Shown one piece after another: positions 31,222 to 39,626 of a DNA stretch of 55,107 nucleotides. Source of the DNA: Clostridia bacterium (GTDB lineage Bacteria; Bacillota; Clostridia; Christensenellales; Aristaeellaceae); contig JAFWZN010000017.1 in NCBI GenBank assembly GCA_017522345.1, positions 1 through 55,107 of the forward strand. Direction: 5' to 3'. Under the pieces are notes generated by a model that was not told the DNA's origin, did not search any database, and was given only the letters and a program-made list of their open reading frames with translations. A program made the translations under genes and the position numbers. Positions within the stretch are counted from its first letter, which is position 1; every line of letters starts with the position of its first letter.

Positions 31222-31250
31222 TTGATAAGTATATGTACATGTACTATAAT
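31222..31250 (+). promoter_or_regulatory. promoter of the second tail operon
   Basis: TTGATA (31222-31227), a 17-base spacer and TATAAT (31245-31250). The spacer contains the second GTACATGTAC palindrome, so an RHH repressor would block polymerase directly. Confidence 0.75.
31235..31244. promoter_or_regulatory. RHH operator, copy 2
   Basis: GTACATGTAC placed between the -35 and -10 of the promoter for the second tail operon; same sequence as copy 1. Confidence 0.65.
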
Positions 31251-31283
31251 ATAACTACCAAATAAAGGAAAGGGAGTTATATT

Positions 31284-31490
31284 ATGACGGTACGCGAAGT
31301 CTTAAACGCGGTAAGGGAAGCGAAGGAAGTAAAGCTTTGCTTTGCGGGGGAAGTATTGCCGTTCAATCGTGAAAATAAGCTGATGGTTGATGCATTCGCA
31401 AACTACATTGTAGACAAGATCACGGCGGCGGATGAAGATTATATTGAAATTGACATAGCGGCAAAGCCCTTGAAAGTGGGCGAAGCGTGA
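31284..31490 (+). CDS. Hypothetical protein, first gene of the second tail operon
   Basis: A 68-residue mixed alpha/beta protein (MTVREVLNAVREAKEVKLCF, ending IDIAAKPLKVGEA) with no recognised family. It follows the RHH-controlled promoter with AAAGGGAG before its ATG, and is one base from the HNH gene. As leader gene of a regulated operon it could be a regulator or a protein tied to the HNH element; this is speculation. Confidence 0.6.
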   Translation: MTVREVLNAVREAKEVKLCFAGEVLPFNRENKLMVDAFANYIVDKITAADEDYIEIDIAAKPLKVGEA

Positions 31491-31491
31491 A

Positions 31492-32133
31492 ATGTCAACT
31501 TTAATTGACCTGACTGGCCAGCGTTTCGGGCGGTTAACGGTTATTGAAAGGGCAAATAATAATAATCGTGGAGATGCAAGATGGGTATGTAAGTGTGATT
31601 GCGGGGAATTAAGAACTATTTTAGGCGGAAGCTTACGCGCGAAAATTACTGTTTCATGCGGATGCAAGAAAAAAGAAAATGCTTCAAAATTATACACCAA
31701 ACGTCATGCGAAAAATAGTAATACAAAAACGAAGCTATATAAAGTATGGATGAATATGCGGTCAAGATGCTCCTATGAAAAAAACATAGGATATCATAAT
31801 TACGGCGGGCGCGGTATTAAAGTGTGTGAAGAATGGAATGCGGATTTTACAGCCTTCAGGGATTGGGCACTTGCAAACGGATATTCTGAAAACTTGACAA
31901 TCGACAGAATTGATGTTAATGGCAATTATGAGCCTACTAACTGCCGTTGGGTTAATATACAAGCTCAATGCAACAATAGAAGGAATAATCGTTATTTTCA
32001 TTATAACGGCGAAAAGCACACTATAAAAGAATGGAGTGATATAGTCAAAATAGATTACGCATTGCTTCGAAACAGATTGGTTAATTTAGGTTGGCCAATA
32101 GAAAGAGCCCTAACAGAAACACCACATAAATAA
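31492..32133 (+). CDS. HNH homing-type endonuclease
   Basis: A 213-residue protein. An N-terminal zinc-finger-like part (CKCDCG and CGCKKK, about 40-62) is followed by the HNH core (YHNYGGRGIKVCEEW, then LTIDRIDVNGNYEPTNCRWV) and a C-terminal DNA-recognition helix region (GEKHTIKEWSDIVK). These are mobile nicking/cutting enzymes often found inserted among phage genes. It lies between two tape measure genes and may have mobilised the second tail cassette. A and T content of its codons is higher than in neighbouring late genes, a sign of separate origin. Confidence 0.85.
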   Translation: MSTLIDLTGQRFGRLTVIERANNNNRGDARWVCKCDCGELRTILGGSLRAKITVSCGCKKKENASKLYTKRHAKNSNTKTKLYKVWMNMRSRCSYEKNIGYHNYGGRGIKVCEEWNADFTAFRDWALANGYSENLTIDRIDVNGNYEPTNCRWVNIQAQCNNRRNNRYFHYNGEKHTIKEWSDIVKIDYALLRNRLVNLGWPIERALTETPHK

Positions 32134-32143
32134 GAAAATCAGG

Positions 32144-32184
32144 AAGAACCGGGAAAGCGGAAAGAGCGCGTTTTCCCGGTTCTT
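32144..32184. other. long hairpin between HNH and tape measure 2
   Basis: AAGAACCGGGAAA and TTTCCCGGTTCTT form a perfect 13-bp inverted repeat with a 15-base loop. No U run follows, so it is not a classic terminator. It could be an RNA processing or retention structure upstream of tape measure 2. Confidence 0.6.
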
Positions 32185-32208
32185 CTGTTATAAAGGCAGG
32201 TGGGATAA

Positions 32209-34419
32209 ATGGCTAATATCTTCGAACTTGTGGGCACGATTGCCATTATGAATGGAGATGCAAACAAGGCGATTGACGAAACCAGCAGCAAAGCAAAGGC
32301 GTTTGCTACTGCCATGAAAAAGGGCATTACAGACGCGGGAAAATGGGCGGCTGGCATTGCCACGGCTGCCACGGCGGCCACGGTTGCGATCACAAACGAA
32401 ATTAAAAAGATCGTTTCAAGCGCGGCAGAGCATGCGGACACCATTGACAAAATGTCGCAAAACATGGGACTATCCACCCAGGCTTACCAGGAATGGGAAC
32501 ATGCTTTAAACCATTGCGGCCTGGAAATGGAAAGGCTGCACGGCGGCATGGATCCGCTTAGAAAGCTTTTTCAATCCGCAAATGATGGAACAAAGGAAGC
32601 AATAGAAGCCTTTGATGATCTGGGCTTTTCGGCCTATAGCCTTGAAGGCGATTTGCTGAATGACGAACAAGCGCTTGAAAGGGTAATATACGCCCTTGCG
32701 GATATGGAAGATATTGCGCGGCGCAATGAAATCGCCGATATGGCCTTCGGCGGTGCATATGAAGAAATGCTTCCGCTTCTCAATTTAGGATCCGAAGGTA
32801 TTAAGGCATTAAGGGAAGAAGCGCACGCCCTGGGGCTTGTAATGAGCGGGGAAGACGTGGCGGCGGGCGTTGAATACACCGATACTATCTATGATTTGAG
32901 CAAATCCTTTCAATCCCTTAAAGATGATCTGGGCATGATGATTATTCCGAAGCTTACGGAATTGGCCGAAAAGCTTCTTGAAAAGATCCCGGAGATTAAA
33001 GAAAAGCTTTCTGAATGGGAAGAACCGATTACAAACACCGTTGGAAAGCTTGTCGATGGCCTTGAATGGGTGATTGACAACCCGGAAAAGGTAGGGGCGG
33101 CGCTTGAAGGAATCGGTATATTTATGGGCACGCTTTTTGCGGTAACGCATCCGGTGGAAGCAAGTATATTCGCAATCGGCGCGGGAATCGTTGGGCTTGT
33201 CAATGCATTTTCGGGCGGCAATACCGAAACGAAGAACTTTGAAAAAACCATGTCGGAACTGGATAGTACGTTTTTAAGCACGATGCAGGATATCCAGGAT
33301 GAATACATGGAAGCCAATACCCTTTTAGACGTTATCGAAGAACTTGGCAGCAAAACGAAATTGACCGCAACGGAAAGCGAAAAATGGCGGGTAGCCGTTG
33401 AACGGCTTGATAAACTTCTTCCGGGCTTTAAGGAATCGGTAGACAATGAAACACGTTCCATTAAAGGCGGCACGGGAGCAATCCGTGAACGCATTCAGGC
33501 GATCAGAGATCAGGCGGCAGAAGAAGCAAAAGCGACCTATCTTAAGGACAAACAAAGCGCGGTTGCGGCGGCCTATGCGGCTACGGGCAAATTACAGCTT
33601 GATATTGATACGCAAAGGAATATTTGGGCAAACCGTGACCTTGAAGTACTGACTTCCCGGGAAAGATATGACGCGCTACAGGCCAAAGTGGACGAATACG
33701 AAAGGCAAGACAGATACGCGCCGTATGATTTACTCAATGAGCGCGATATAGCCTATTCTGAATGGCGAGACGCGTTAAGAGGGCGCGCGGAAGCGGGAAA
33801 AGAGATTGAAAGGATGACGAAAGATCTTGAAAATCTGATTCCCGCAATTGAAAAAGCCGAAGAAGAACTTGCGGCAGCCGAAAAGGCGATTGAAGGCGGC
33901 GCTGAAGGCCTGGCCGATACGCTGACGGCGGCGGCGGAAGTATTAAATGAAACCGAAATCCTTCCGGATCTTGCGGAAAACGCGGAAAACAATCTGCAAT
34001 CGGAATTAAACGACATGGATTTATCCGTGAGCGTTTCGCCTTCCCTTTCGGGATCCGGATTTTTCAGAAGCTTTGCAAGCGGCGATTATTACAGGAGCAA
34101 AGTAAACGAAGCTTTGAACGGCCTTCCCGGCCATGCGAACGGCCTGGATAATGTACCGTATGACAACTATATTGCGCGCTTGCACAAGGGCGAAACGGTA
34201 CTTACCGCAAAGGAAGCAAGCGCCTACAGAAACGGCGAAGGCAGCGCGCGCGTGGAAGAAGCGGTAAACCGCCTGTATGAAATCATGAAGCAAGTTCTTG
34301 CGGCGATCATTGCAGGACAGGTGATTCAGCTTGATACAGGCGCGCTTGTTGGCGCAACGGCGGGCGCAATGAATGAAAGACTGGGCGTTTTCACAGTAAA
34401 CAGCGGAAGGAGGAATTAA
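32209..34419 (+). CDS. Tape measure protein 2
   Basis: A 736-residue tape measure protein paralogous to that at 29144: its start ANIFELVGTIAIMNGDANKA aligns with VEIFKILGSIAIDNTKANKA, including the I-A-I and A-N-K-A residues. It has a helical body with an A-rich hydrophobic stretch (about 45-65) and a long coiled coil (about 420-580). Its C terminus includes YIARLHKGETVLTAKEA, typical of tape measures in Clostridia phages. It predicts a tail of about 110 nm, longer than tape measure 1. GGCAGGTGGG precedes the ATG. Confidence 0.9.
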   Translation: MANIFELVGTIAIMNGDANKAIDETSSKAKAFATAMKKGITDAGKWAAGIATAATAATVAITNEIKKIVSSAAEHADTIDKMSQNMGLSTQAYQEWEHALNHCGLEMERLHGGMDPLRKLFQSANDGTKEAIEAFDDLGFSAYSLEGDLLNDEQALERVIYALADMEDIARRNEIADMAFGGAYEEMLPLLNLGSEGIKALREEAHALGLVMSGEDVAAGVEYTDTIYDLSKSFQSLKDDLGMMIIPKLTELAEKLLEKIPEIKEKLSEWEEPITNTVGKLVDGLEWVIDNPEKVGAALEGIGIFMGTLFAVTHPVEASIFAIGAGIVGLVNAFSGGNTETKNFEKTMSELDSTFLSTMQDIQDEYMEANTLLDVIEELGSKTKLTATESEKWRVAVERLDKLLPGFKESVDNETRSIKGGTGAIRERIQAIRDQAAEEAKATYLKDKQSAVAAAYAATGKLQLDIDTQRNIWANRDLEVLTSRERYDALQAKVDEYERQDRYAPYDLLNERDIAYSEWRDALRGRAEAGKEIERMTKDLENLIPAIEKAEEELAAAEKAIEGGAEGLADTLTAAAEVLNETEILPDLAENAENNLQSELNDMDLSVSVSPSLSGSGFFRSFASGDYYRSKVNEALNGLPGHANGLDNVPYDNYIARLHKGETVLTAKEASAYRNGEGSARVEEAVNRLYEIMKQVLAAIIAGQVIQLDTGALVGATAGAMNERLGVFTVNSGRRN

Positions 34420-34423
34420 AGCC

Positions 34424-34843
34424 ATGAATGGCATAACTTACGGAAATTATCACACCTATACCGCCTTCGGGCTTTTCCTCAAACATTGGGAAATTACCCC
34501 GCCCGCGCCCAGAAGGCACAAGGTAACAATCCCCGGAAGGCATGGAGCGCTTGACACGTCAAAAACCTTGACAGGGGAAGTTTTGTATGATAACCGCACG
34601 CTTACGGCTATTTTTGAAATGATGGGCGCGCGGGAAGAATGGGCGGGAAGGTATTCCGAAATCTTACAGGCGATCCACGGAAAGGAGCTTCAGATCATCC
34701 TTGACGATGATCCCGATTTTTATTACACGGGCTTTGTAGAGGTTGGGGATTTTCCGCCCGACAACGCGACCGCGATCATAACCATAACGGCGGACGTTTA
34801 CCCCTTTAAGCGCGAAAGAAACGGCGAAGGGGTGAAGATGTAA
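34424..34843 (+). CDS. Distal tail protein (Dit-like) 1
   Basis: A 139-residue distal tail protein with the N-terminal barrel of the siphovirus Dit family (GITYGNYHTYTAFGLFL, then AIHGKELQIILDDDPDFYY). Dit caps the tube and holds the tail tip. It is shorter than the paralogue at 37377 and stops after the first domain. It overlaps the Tal gene by one base. Confidence 0.82.
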   Translation: MNGITYGNYHTYTAFGLFLKHWEITPPAPRRHKVTIPGRHGALDTSKTLTGEVLYDNRTLTAIFEMMGAREEWAGRYSEILQAIHGKELQIILDDDPDFYYTGFVEVGDFPPDNATAIITITADVYPFKRERNGEGVKM

Positions 34844-36930
34844 TGTATACGATTTTAGCGGACGGGGATCTTCTCTATTCCCCGCTTCTTGCAAACACGG
34901 ATAAAAGCTATGCGGCGATCAATCCCCGGCTTTTGCTTGAAGTAAACAAGGCCGGAAACCTTTCCTTTATGATCCTGCCGGGCAACCGGAAATATGCGGA
35001 TATAAAAAAGCTTAAAACCATCATCACGGTAGAGCAAGACGAAAAAGAGATCTTCCGGGGACGCGTTACTGATATAACCACGGATATCTTTTTGCAAAAG
35101 ACCGTATATGTGGAAGGCGAACTTGCGTTTTTGATTGACAGCATACAAAGGCCTTATGAGTATGAGGGCGCGGCGAACGCGCTTTTTTCTATGCTCATTG
35201 AAAACCATAACGCCCAGGTGGACGAAGAAAAGCGCTTTGCGGTTGGAAACATAACGGCGGTAAGCGCGGAAGAAGTTACCCATGTAAAGGTGGGCGATTA
35301 TTCGGACACATTTTCGGAAATCTCATACAGGTTATTGGACGTTTACGGCGGATATCTGAAGATTCGCGTGGAGGGCGAAACGCGCTATATCGACTATGTT
35401 TCCGAATATGGCACAGACAGCGCGCAAAGCGTTTCCTTCGGCGTTAACATGGTAAGCCTGGACGCGGGCGGAAATTCCGCTGATATCTTTACCGTGCTGA
35501 TACCTTTGGGCGCGGCAGTCAAGGGCGAAGACGGCGAAATGAAGCCCCTGGACATTGCAAGCGTGAACGATGGAAAGGACTATATTGAGGATCCCGAAGG
35601 CATTTTAAAATATGGCCGGATCGTGAGAACGTACACATGGAGCCATATAGACGATGCGGAAAAGCTTATTGAAAAGGCGCGGGAATACCTTTCTTTCGGC
35701 ATCACGGAAAAAAGCACCCTTACCATCCGCGCCGTTGATATGCATTTGCTTGACGGATCCATTGACGCGATCCGCCTGGGCGGCTATGTAAACATACAGG
35801 CCGCCCCGCATGGAATCACCCGCCCGGAAATCTGTGCGCGGATTGACTATGATTTAATCAATCCCGAAAACACCGTGTACACCTTTGGACTTCCGAAAAA
35901 GAGCCTGACGGATAACGTTGTTCAGGTGATTAAAAAGATGGGCGGCGGCGGTGGCGGCGGCATGGGAACGGGCATGGAAGAAGAAATCCTTTGGCTTGAA
36001 CGCTGGGCGGAAATCTTTCAGGATGAAAACATTGCAAAGATTGAGCTTATCACCGGGCAGATTGACCATTTTACAGGCCGCATATCCAATGCGGAAATAT
36101 TGCTTGACGGCGTGGAAGCGGAAGTTGAGATCTTAGCGGACGAATACACGGTATTGGATGGCCGTATATCGGGCTGCGAAAGCAGTATAAAGGTTAACGC
36201 GGATAATATTGAGCTGAAAGTCAATAAAAACGGCGTGATTTCGTCCATAAATCAATCGGCGGAACAAGTAAAGATCAGTGCAAGCAAGGTTGTACTTTCC
36301 GGCTATGTTACCGCGAGTGAATTTAACGCCACAATCGCCTCTTTATGGGACGCAGAAATTACATACATTGACGCGGCAACCGTTGACGCGGGAACGGTTA
36401 ATACGTCCTTTTTAACCGCTTCCAGCTTCACCCTTGCAAACCATGCCGTAAAGATCCAAACGTTGAGCATGGGAAGCATTGCTTCAAGATCCGTTCTGAC
36501 AACGGAAATCGGGGGTATTGACCTTTCGCACAGCCACGCGGTAAGCGTTGCGGACGATGGAACGGTTACACTTGGGGAGGTTTCCGAAAAAGGCGGAAAT
36601 TTTAAGATAGCCGACACGAAAGCTTACAAGGCGGGCGTGGCGGCAGCATATAACGAAGGCTGGGCAGCGGCGGCGGCTGTGTTTAACATGGCGTGGGACA
36701 GCAACGTTCTTACGATCACCCATGCGGGCGAAGCTCCGGAAAGCGAAAACGCGGCGGACACGGTAAAAGTTACGGTGGGCTATACGCTTAACAATATAAC
36801 CAACACCGCGCCCAATACATTTTATGTTTCCGGCTGGGCGTATGCCAATACAAGCGATAACGGCGGAAGCAGCGTGAGAAGAAGCTCGGCCAACATGACG
36901 AAGACGCAGACTATCAATGTAGGACAGTAA
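34843..36930 (+). CDS. Tail-associated lysin/antireceptor scaffold (Tal-like) 1
   Basis: A 695-residue tail tip protein. The front ~370 residues form the Tal/gp27-like hub (LKTIITVEQDEKEIFRGRV, then EGELAFLIDSIQRPYEY). A glycine-only linker (about 366-373) and helices follow. The C-terminal ~250 residues are a beta-structured fiber part (SASKVVLSGYVTASEFNATI, ending in NMTKTQTINVGQ). It is paralogous to 38016 over the hub. No catalytic wall-hydrolase motif is seen, so it is probably structural or receptor-binding. Confidence 0.85.
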   Translation: MYTILADGDLLYSPLLANTDKSYAAINPRLLLEVNKAGNLSFMILPGNRKYADIKKLKTIITVEQDEKEIFRGRVTDITTDIFLQKTVYVEGELAFLIDSIQRPYEYEGAANALFSMLIENHNAQVDEEKRFAVGNITAVSAEEVTHVKVGDYSDTFSEISYRLLDVYGGYLKIRVEGETRYIDYVSEYGTDSAQSVSFGVNMVSLDAGGNSADIFTVLIPLGAAVKGEDGEMKPLDIASVNDGKDYIEDPEGILKYGRIVRTYTWSHIDDAEKLIEKAREYLSFGITEKSTLTIRAVDMHLLDGSIDAIRLGGYVNIQAAPHGITRPEICARIDYDLINPENTVYTFGLPKKSLTDNVVQVIKKMGGGGGGGMGTGMEEEILWLERWAEIFQDENIAKIELITGQIDHFTGRISNAEILLDGVEAEVEILADEYTVLDGRISGCESSIKVNADNIELKVNKNGVISSINQSAEQVKISASKVVLSGYVTASEFNATIASLWDAEITYIDAATVDAGTVNTSFLTASSFTLANHAVKIQTLSMGSIASRSVLTTEIGGIDLSHSHAVSVADDGTVTLGEVSEKGGNFKIADTKAYKAGVAAAYNEGWAAAAAVFNMAWDSNVLTITHAGEAPESENAADTVKVTVGYTLNNITNTAPNTFYVSGWAYANTSDNGGSSVRRSSANMTKTQTINVGQ

Positions 36931-36944
36931 AGGGGGAAAACCAC

Positions 36945-37130
36945 ATGGATCTTTTAACCGCCATACAGGCAATCAAACGGACTTTGGAAGATTTGGATAT
37001 CAAGGCAACCCAGGCAAATTGTGACAAACTTTTAGGGTGCATGAACGCCCTGGATGAGATCATGGACGTAATTGTAAAGGGAAGGGAGGTAAGGGCGAAT
37101 GAAGGCAATCGTGAAGGGAAAGACGCATGA
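36945..37130 (+). CDS. Small helical tail-module protein
   Basis: A 61-residue helical protein (MDLLTAIQAIKRTLEDLDIK, then LLGCMNALDEIMDVIVKG) with a charged tail. It follows the first Tal gene with GGGGG upstream and overlaps the next gene by 32 bases. No family recognised; it may be a tail assembly factor. Confidence 0.55.
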   Translation: MDLLTAIQAIKRTLEDLDIKATQANCDKLLGCMNALDEIMDVIVKGREVRANEGNREGKDA

Positions 37131-37359
37131 TGTCAAATGGATGTGGTTATTGGAACGAAAGGATCAGCTTATTTTTCAGATCGTGGACGAAAGGCCGATT
37201 TCTGAAATCGCCGCCGATTGGGAAGGCGCGGACGTGATTGAGCGCATTTCCGAAGAAGAAGGCAATAAGACCTATGAGGGTTACACCCGCATTGCGCGCA
37301 TTTATCGAAAGGACGATATCAAGCGCGGATGCATGGAAATAGTTCTGACAAAAGAATAA
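37099..37359 (+). CDS. Small hypothetical tail-module protein
   Basis: An 86-residue protein (MKAIVKGKTHDVKWMWLLE, ending RKDDIKRGCMEIVLTKE) with a beta-sandwich-like pattern. GGGAGG precedes the ATG, which lies inside the previous gene. Together with that gene it separates the two Dit/Tal pairs. Function unknown. Confidence 0.55.
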   Translation: MKAIVKGKTHDVKWMWLLERKDQLIFQIVDERPISEIAADWEGADVIERISEEEGNKTYEGYTRIARIYRKDDIKRGCMEIVLTKE

Positions 37360-37376
37360 GGAGGTTTTAAAAAACC

Positions 37377-38015
37377 ATGCTGGGGATTACCTTCGGCGCT
37401 TACAATTCCTATACGGATTGGGCGCTCATTCCCGGCAGGATAGAAATTCAAACACCACAAATAAAAACCAACAAGATAGACATTGAAGGGGCGGACAGCG
37501 CGCTTGACTTAACAGATTTTTTCGGAGAAGTCAAATATAACGACTTTCCGCTGTCCATCCCCTTTACCATGCTTGGCGAAGAAGCGGGCTATATCGCCCG
37601 CCATACGCAAATCAAAAACGCGATCCACGGGAAAAAGCTCAAAATCATTTTAGACGATGATAAGAGCTTTTTTTATTTAGGCCGTTTGACCGTTGGCAGC
37701 CTGAAAAAAGAAAAGGGCTATGCAAGTTTGACGATAGACGCGGATTGTGAGCCGTACAAATACAAGGCCGAAAAAACGACCGTAACCCAGGCCATTACAG
37801 GCGCGGGCGCGGTACGGTTGACAAATGGCCGAAAGTATGTAGTTCCCGAAATCACGGCCACGGCGGCCTTTACGCTTGCCTTCAACGGCTATACCTGGGC
37901 AATACAGGCGGGCAGCTACACCTTGCCGGAATTGGAACTTGTGGAGGGCGTTAATACAATAAACGTAACCGGGACGGGCACAATCACCTTTACCTATCAG
38001 GAAGGGGGATTGTAA
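37377..38015 (+). CDS. Distal tail protein (Dit-like) 2
   Basis: A 212-residue Dit-like protein paralogous to 34424. The shared order is GIT(F/Y)G-Y, then ALD, then GEVKY, then AIHGKKLKIILDDDKSFFY. It has an extra C-terminal beta domain of about 80 residues (ITATAAFTLAFNGYTWAI) that is missing in Dit 1. It abuts the second Tal gene. AAGGAGG precedes the ATG. Confidence 0.85.
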   Translation: MLGITFGAYNSYTDWALIPGRIEIQTPQIKTNKIDIEGADSALDLTDFFGEVKYNDFPLSIPFTMLGEEAGYIARHTQIKNAIHGKKLKIILDDDKSFFYLGRLTVGSLKKEKGYASLTIDADCEPYKYKAEKTTVTQAITGAGAVRLTNGRKYVVPEITATAAFTLAFNGYTWAIQAGSYTLPELELVEGVNTINVTGTGTITFTYQEGGL

Positions 38016-39626
38016 ATGTATCGGGTTTATTGTGATAATCAGCTTATCTATCATACAACGCTTCAATCCATGCCTATTTTTAACCCCGTCATAGATCTTG
38101 AAGCAAACAAAACGGGCAGCTTTGTATTTACCATTTACCCGGATCATCCGCGCTATGAAATCTTGCGGAAGCTTAAAAGCATAATCACGGTATATCAGGG
38201 AGATTTCCTTTTGTTCCGTGGGCGGGTGCTGGATGAAGATATTGGCTTTCACAATGAAAAGACCGTGACCTGTGAAGGGGAGCTTGCCTTTTTGCTTGAC
38301 AGCATCCAAAGGCCGTATGATTTCACGGGCAGTATAACCGAATATCTTCAAATGCTGATTGAAAGCCATAACGCCCAGGCGGACGCGGAAAAGCGCTTTT
38401 CGCTGGGCGTTGTGACCGTGACCGACCCCAACGACACGATCACAAGATCAAACATTGACTATGTGACCGTATGGGACGAAATTACTGATAAGCTCATTAA
38501 CAACCTGGGCGGCTATATCCAAACGCGGCATGAGGGCGAAAACGTTTATATTGATTACCTTTCTGATTTTACGCTTTTATCCCCGCAGGAAATCACCTTC
38601 GGCAAAAACCTTTTAGATCTTAAAAGGATCCGAAAGGGCGCGGAAATCGCAACCGGGATTATACCCCTGGGCGCAAAGATCCGGGATGCGGAAGGAAACG
38701 AAACGAACGAACGTTTGACCATAAAGGACGTAAACGGCGGGCTTGATTATATCACAGATCCCGAAGCCGTAGCACAATACGGCCTGATTGTCAAATCGGC
38801 CATATGGGAAGACGTGACGGAACCTGAAAACCTACTTACAAAGGGACAGGCATATTTAAGCGATATTGTCAACCCGTGGGAAAGTATCGAACTAACCGCT
38901 GCCGACCTTGCGGCGGTTGATAAGGATATTGTTTCCTTCCATGTGGGTACAAAGGTACGCGCGATCAGCAAGCCCCACGGCCTTAATGAGCTTTTCACCG
39001 TGGTAAAGCTGTCCATAAATATGCTCAATCCCGGCGCAAATCGGCTTGTATTGGGAAAGAGTGTACAGGCCTTCAGCGCGGCCTTAAATGGCCTTGAAAG
39101 CGCACAGGCACAAATAGGCGCGGAAGTCAAGAAAACCACCCAGGCGGCGGCGGACGCGATCAGGAACACGGAAATAAACCTGCTTGCAAGCATAGAAGCA
39201 AGCGCCGAAAGTATTCAAAGCATTGTTTCCGAATCCTACACCCTAAAGGAAGACACGGAAGCCCTGATATCTGCCGTATCAACCGAAATTGAGCAAACGA
39301 AAAACAGCGTAGAAATTCAGTTTACCCAATTCACCCAGGATATAGAAGCGGCGGCCAGCGGGGCGGATGCACAGTTTGAGGAAATCCGTAAGTATATCCG
39401 TTTTGAAGATGGAAACATAATTCAAGGCGCGGAAGGAAGCCCATTTCAAAAAACACAATCCGCAACGCGCGAATCGTATTTTGACAACGGCAAAGAAGTT
39501 GCTTATTTCAGCAATCAAATGCTGCATGTTACGGACGGCGAATTTACACACAGCGCAAGATTTGGCAAGTTTGGTTATGTGTTGCGCGAAAATGGAAATT
39601 TGTCGTTTAAAAAGGTGGTGGACTAA
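38016..39626 (+). CDS. Tail-associated hub/antireceptor protein (Tal-like) 2
   Basis: A 536-residue tail tip protein paralogous to 34843: EGELAFLLDSIQRPYDF and MLIESHNAQADAEKRFSLG match EGELAFLIDSIQRPYEY and MLIENHNAQVDEEKRFAVG. The hub (about 1-345) is followed by a long helical coiled coil (about 350-450) and a short C-terminal fiber tip (SATRESYFDNGKEVAYFS). The C-terminal parts of the two Tal proteins are unrelated by eye, so they could bind different receptors. It directly precedes the DUF859 fiber gene. Confidence 0.85.
   Translation: MYRVYCDNQLIYHTTLQSMPIFNPVIDLEANKTGSFVFTIYPDHPRYEILRKLKSIITVYQGDFLLFRGRVLDEDIGFHNEKTVTCEGELAFLLDSIQRPYDFTGSITEYLQMLIESHNAQADAEKRFSLGVVTVTDPNDTITRSNIDYVTVWDEITDKLINNLGGYIQTRHEGENVYIDYLSDFTLLSPQEITFGKNLLDLKRIRKGAEIATGIIPLGAKIRDAEGNETNERLTIKDVNGGLDYITDPEAVAQYGLIVKSAIWEDVTEPENLLTKGQAYLSDIVNPWESIELTAADLAAVDKDIVSFHVGTKVRAISKPHGLNELFTVVKLSINMLNPGANRLVLGKSVQAFSAALNGLESAQAQIGAEVKKTTQAAADAIRNTEINLLASIEASAESIQSIVSESYTLKEDTEALISAVSTEIEQTKNSVEIQFTQFTQDIEAAASGADAQFEEIRKYIRFEDGNIIQGAEGSPFQKTQSATRESYFDNGKEVAYFSNQMLHVTDGEFTHSARFGKFGYVLRENGNLSFKKVVD

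Noticed and set aside
30914..31490. A classic toxin-antitoxin pair formed by the RHH gene and the 68-residue gene
   Set aside because: The two genes are divergent rather than in one operon, and the 68-residue protein shows no toxin motif; the operators suggest a promoter switch instead.
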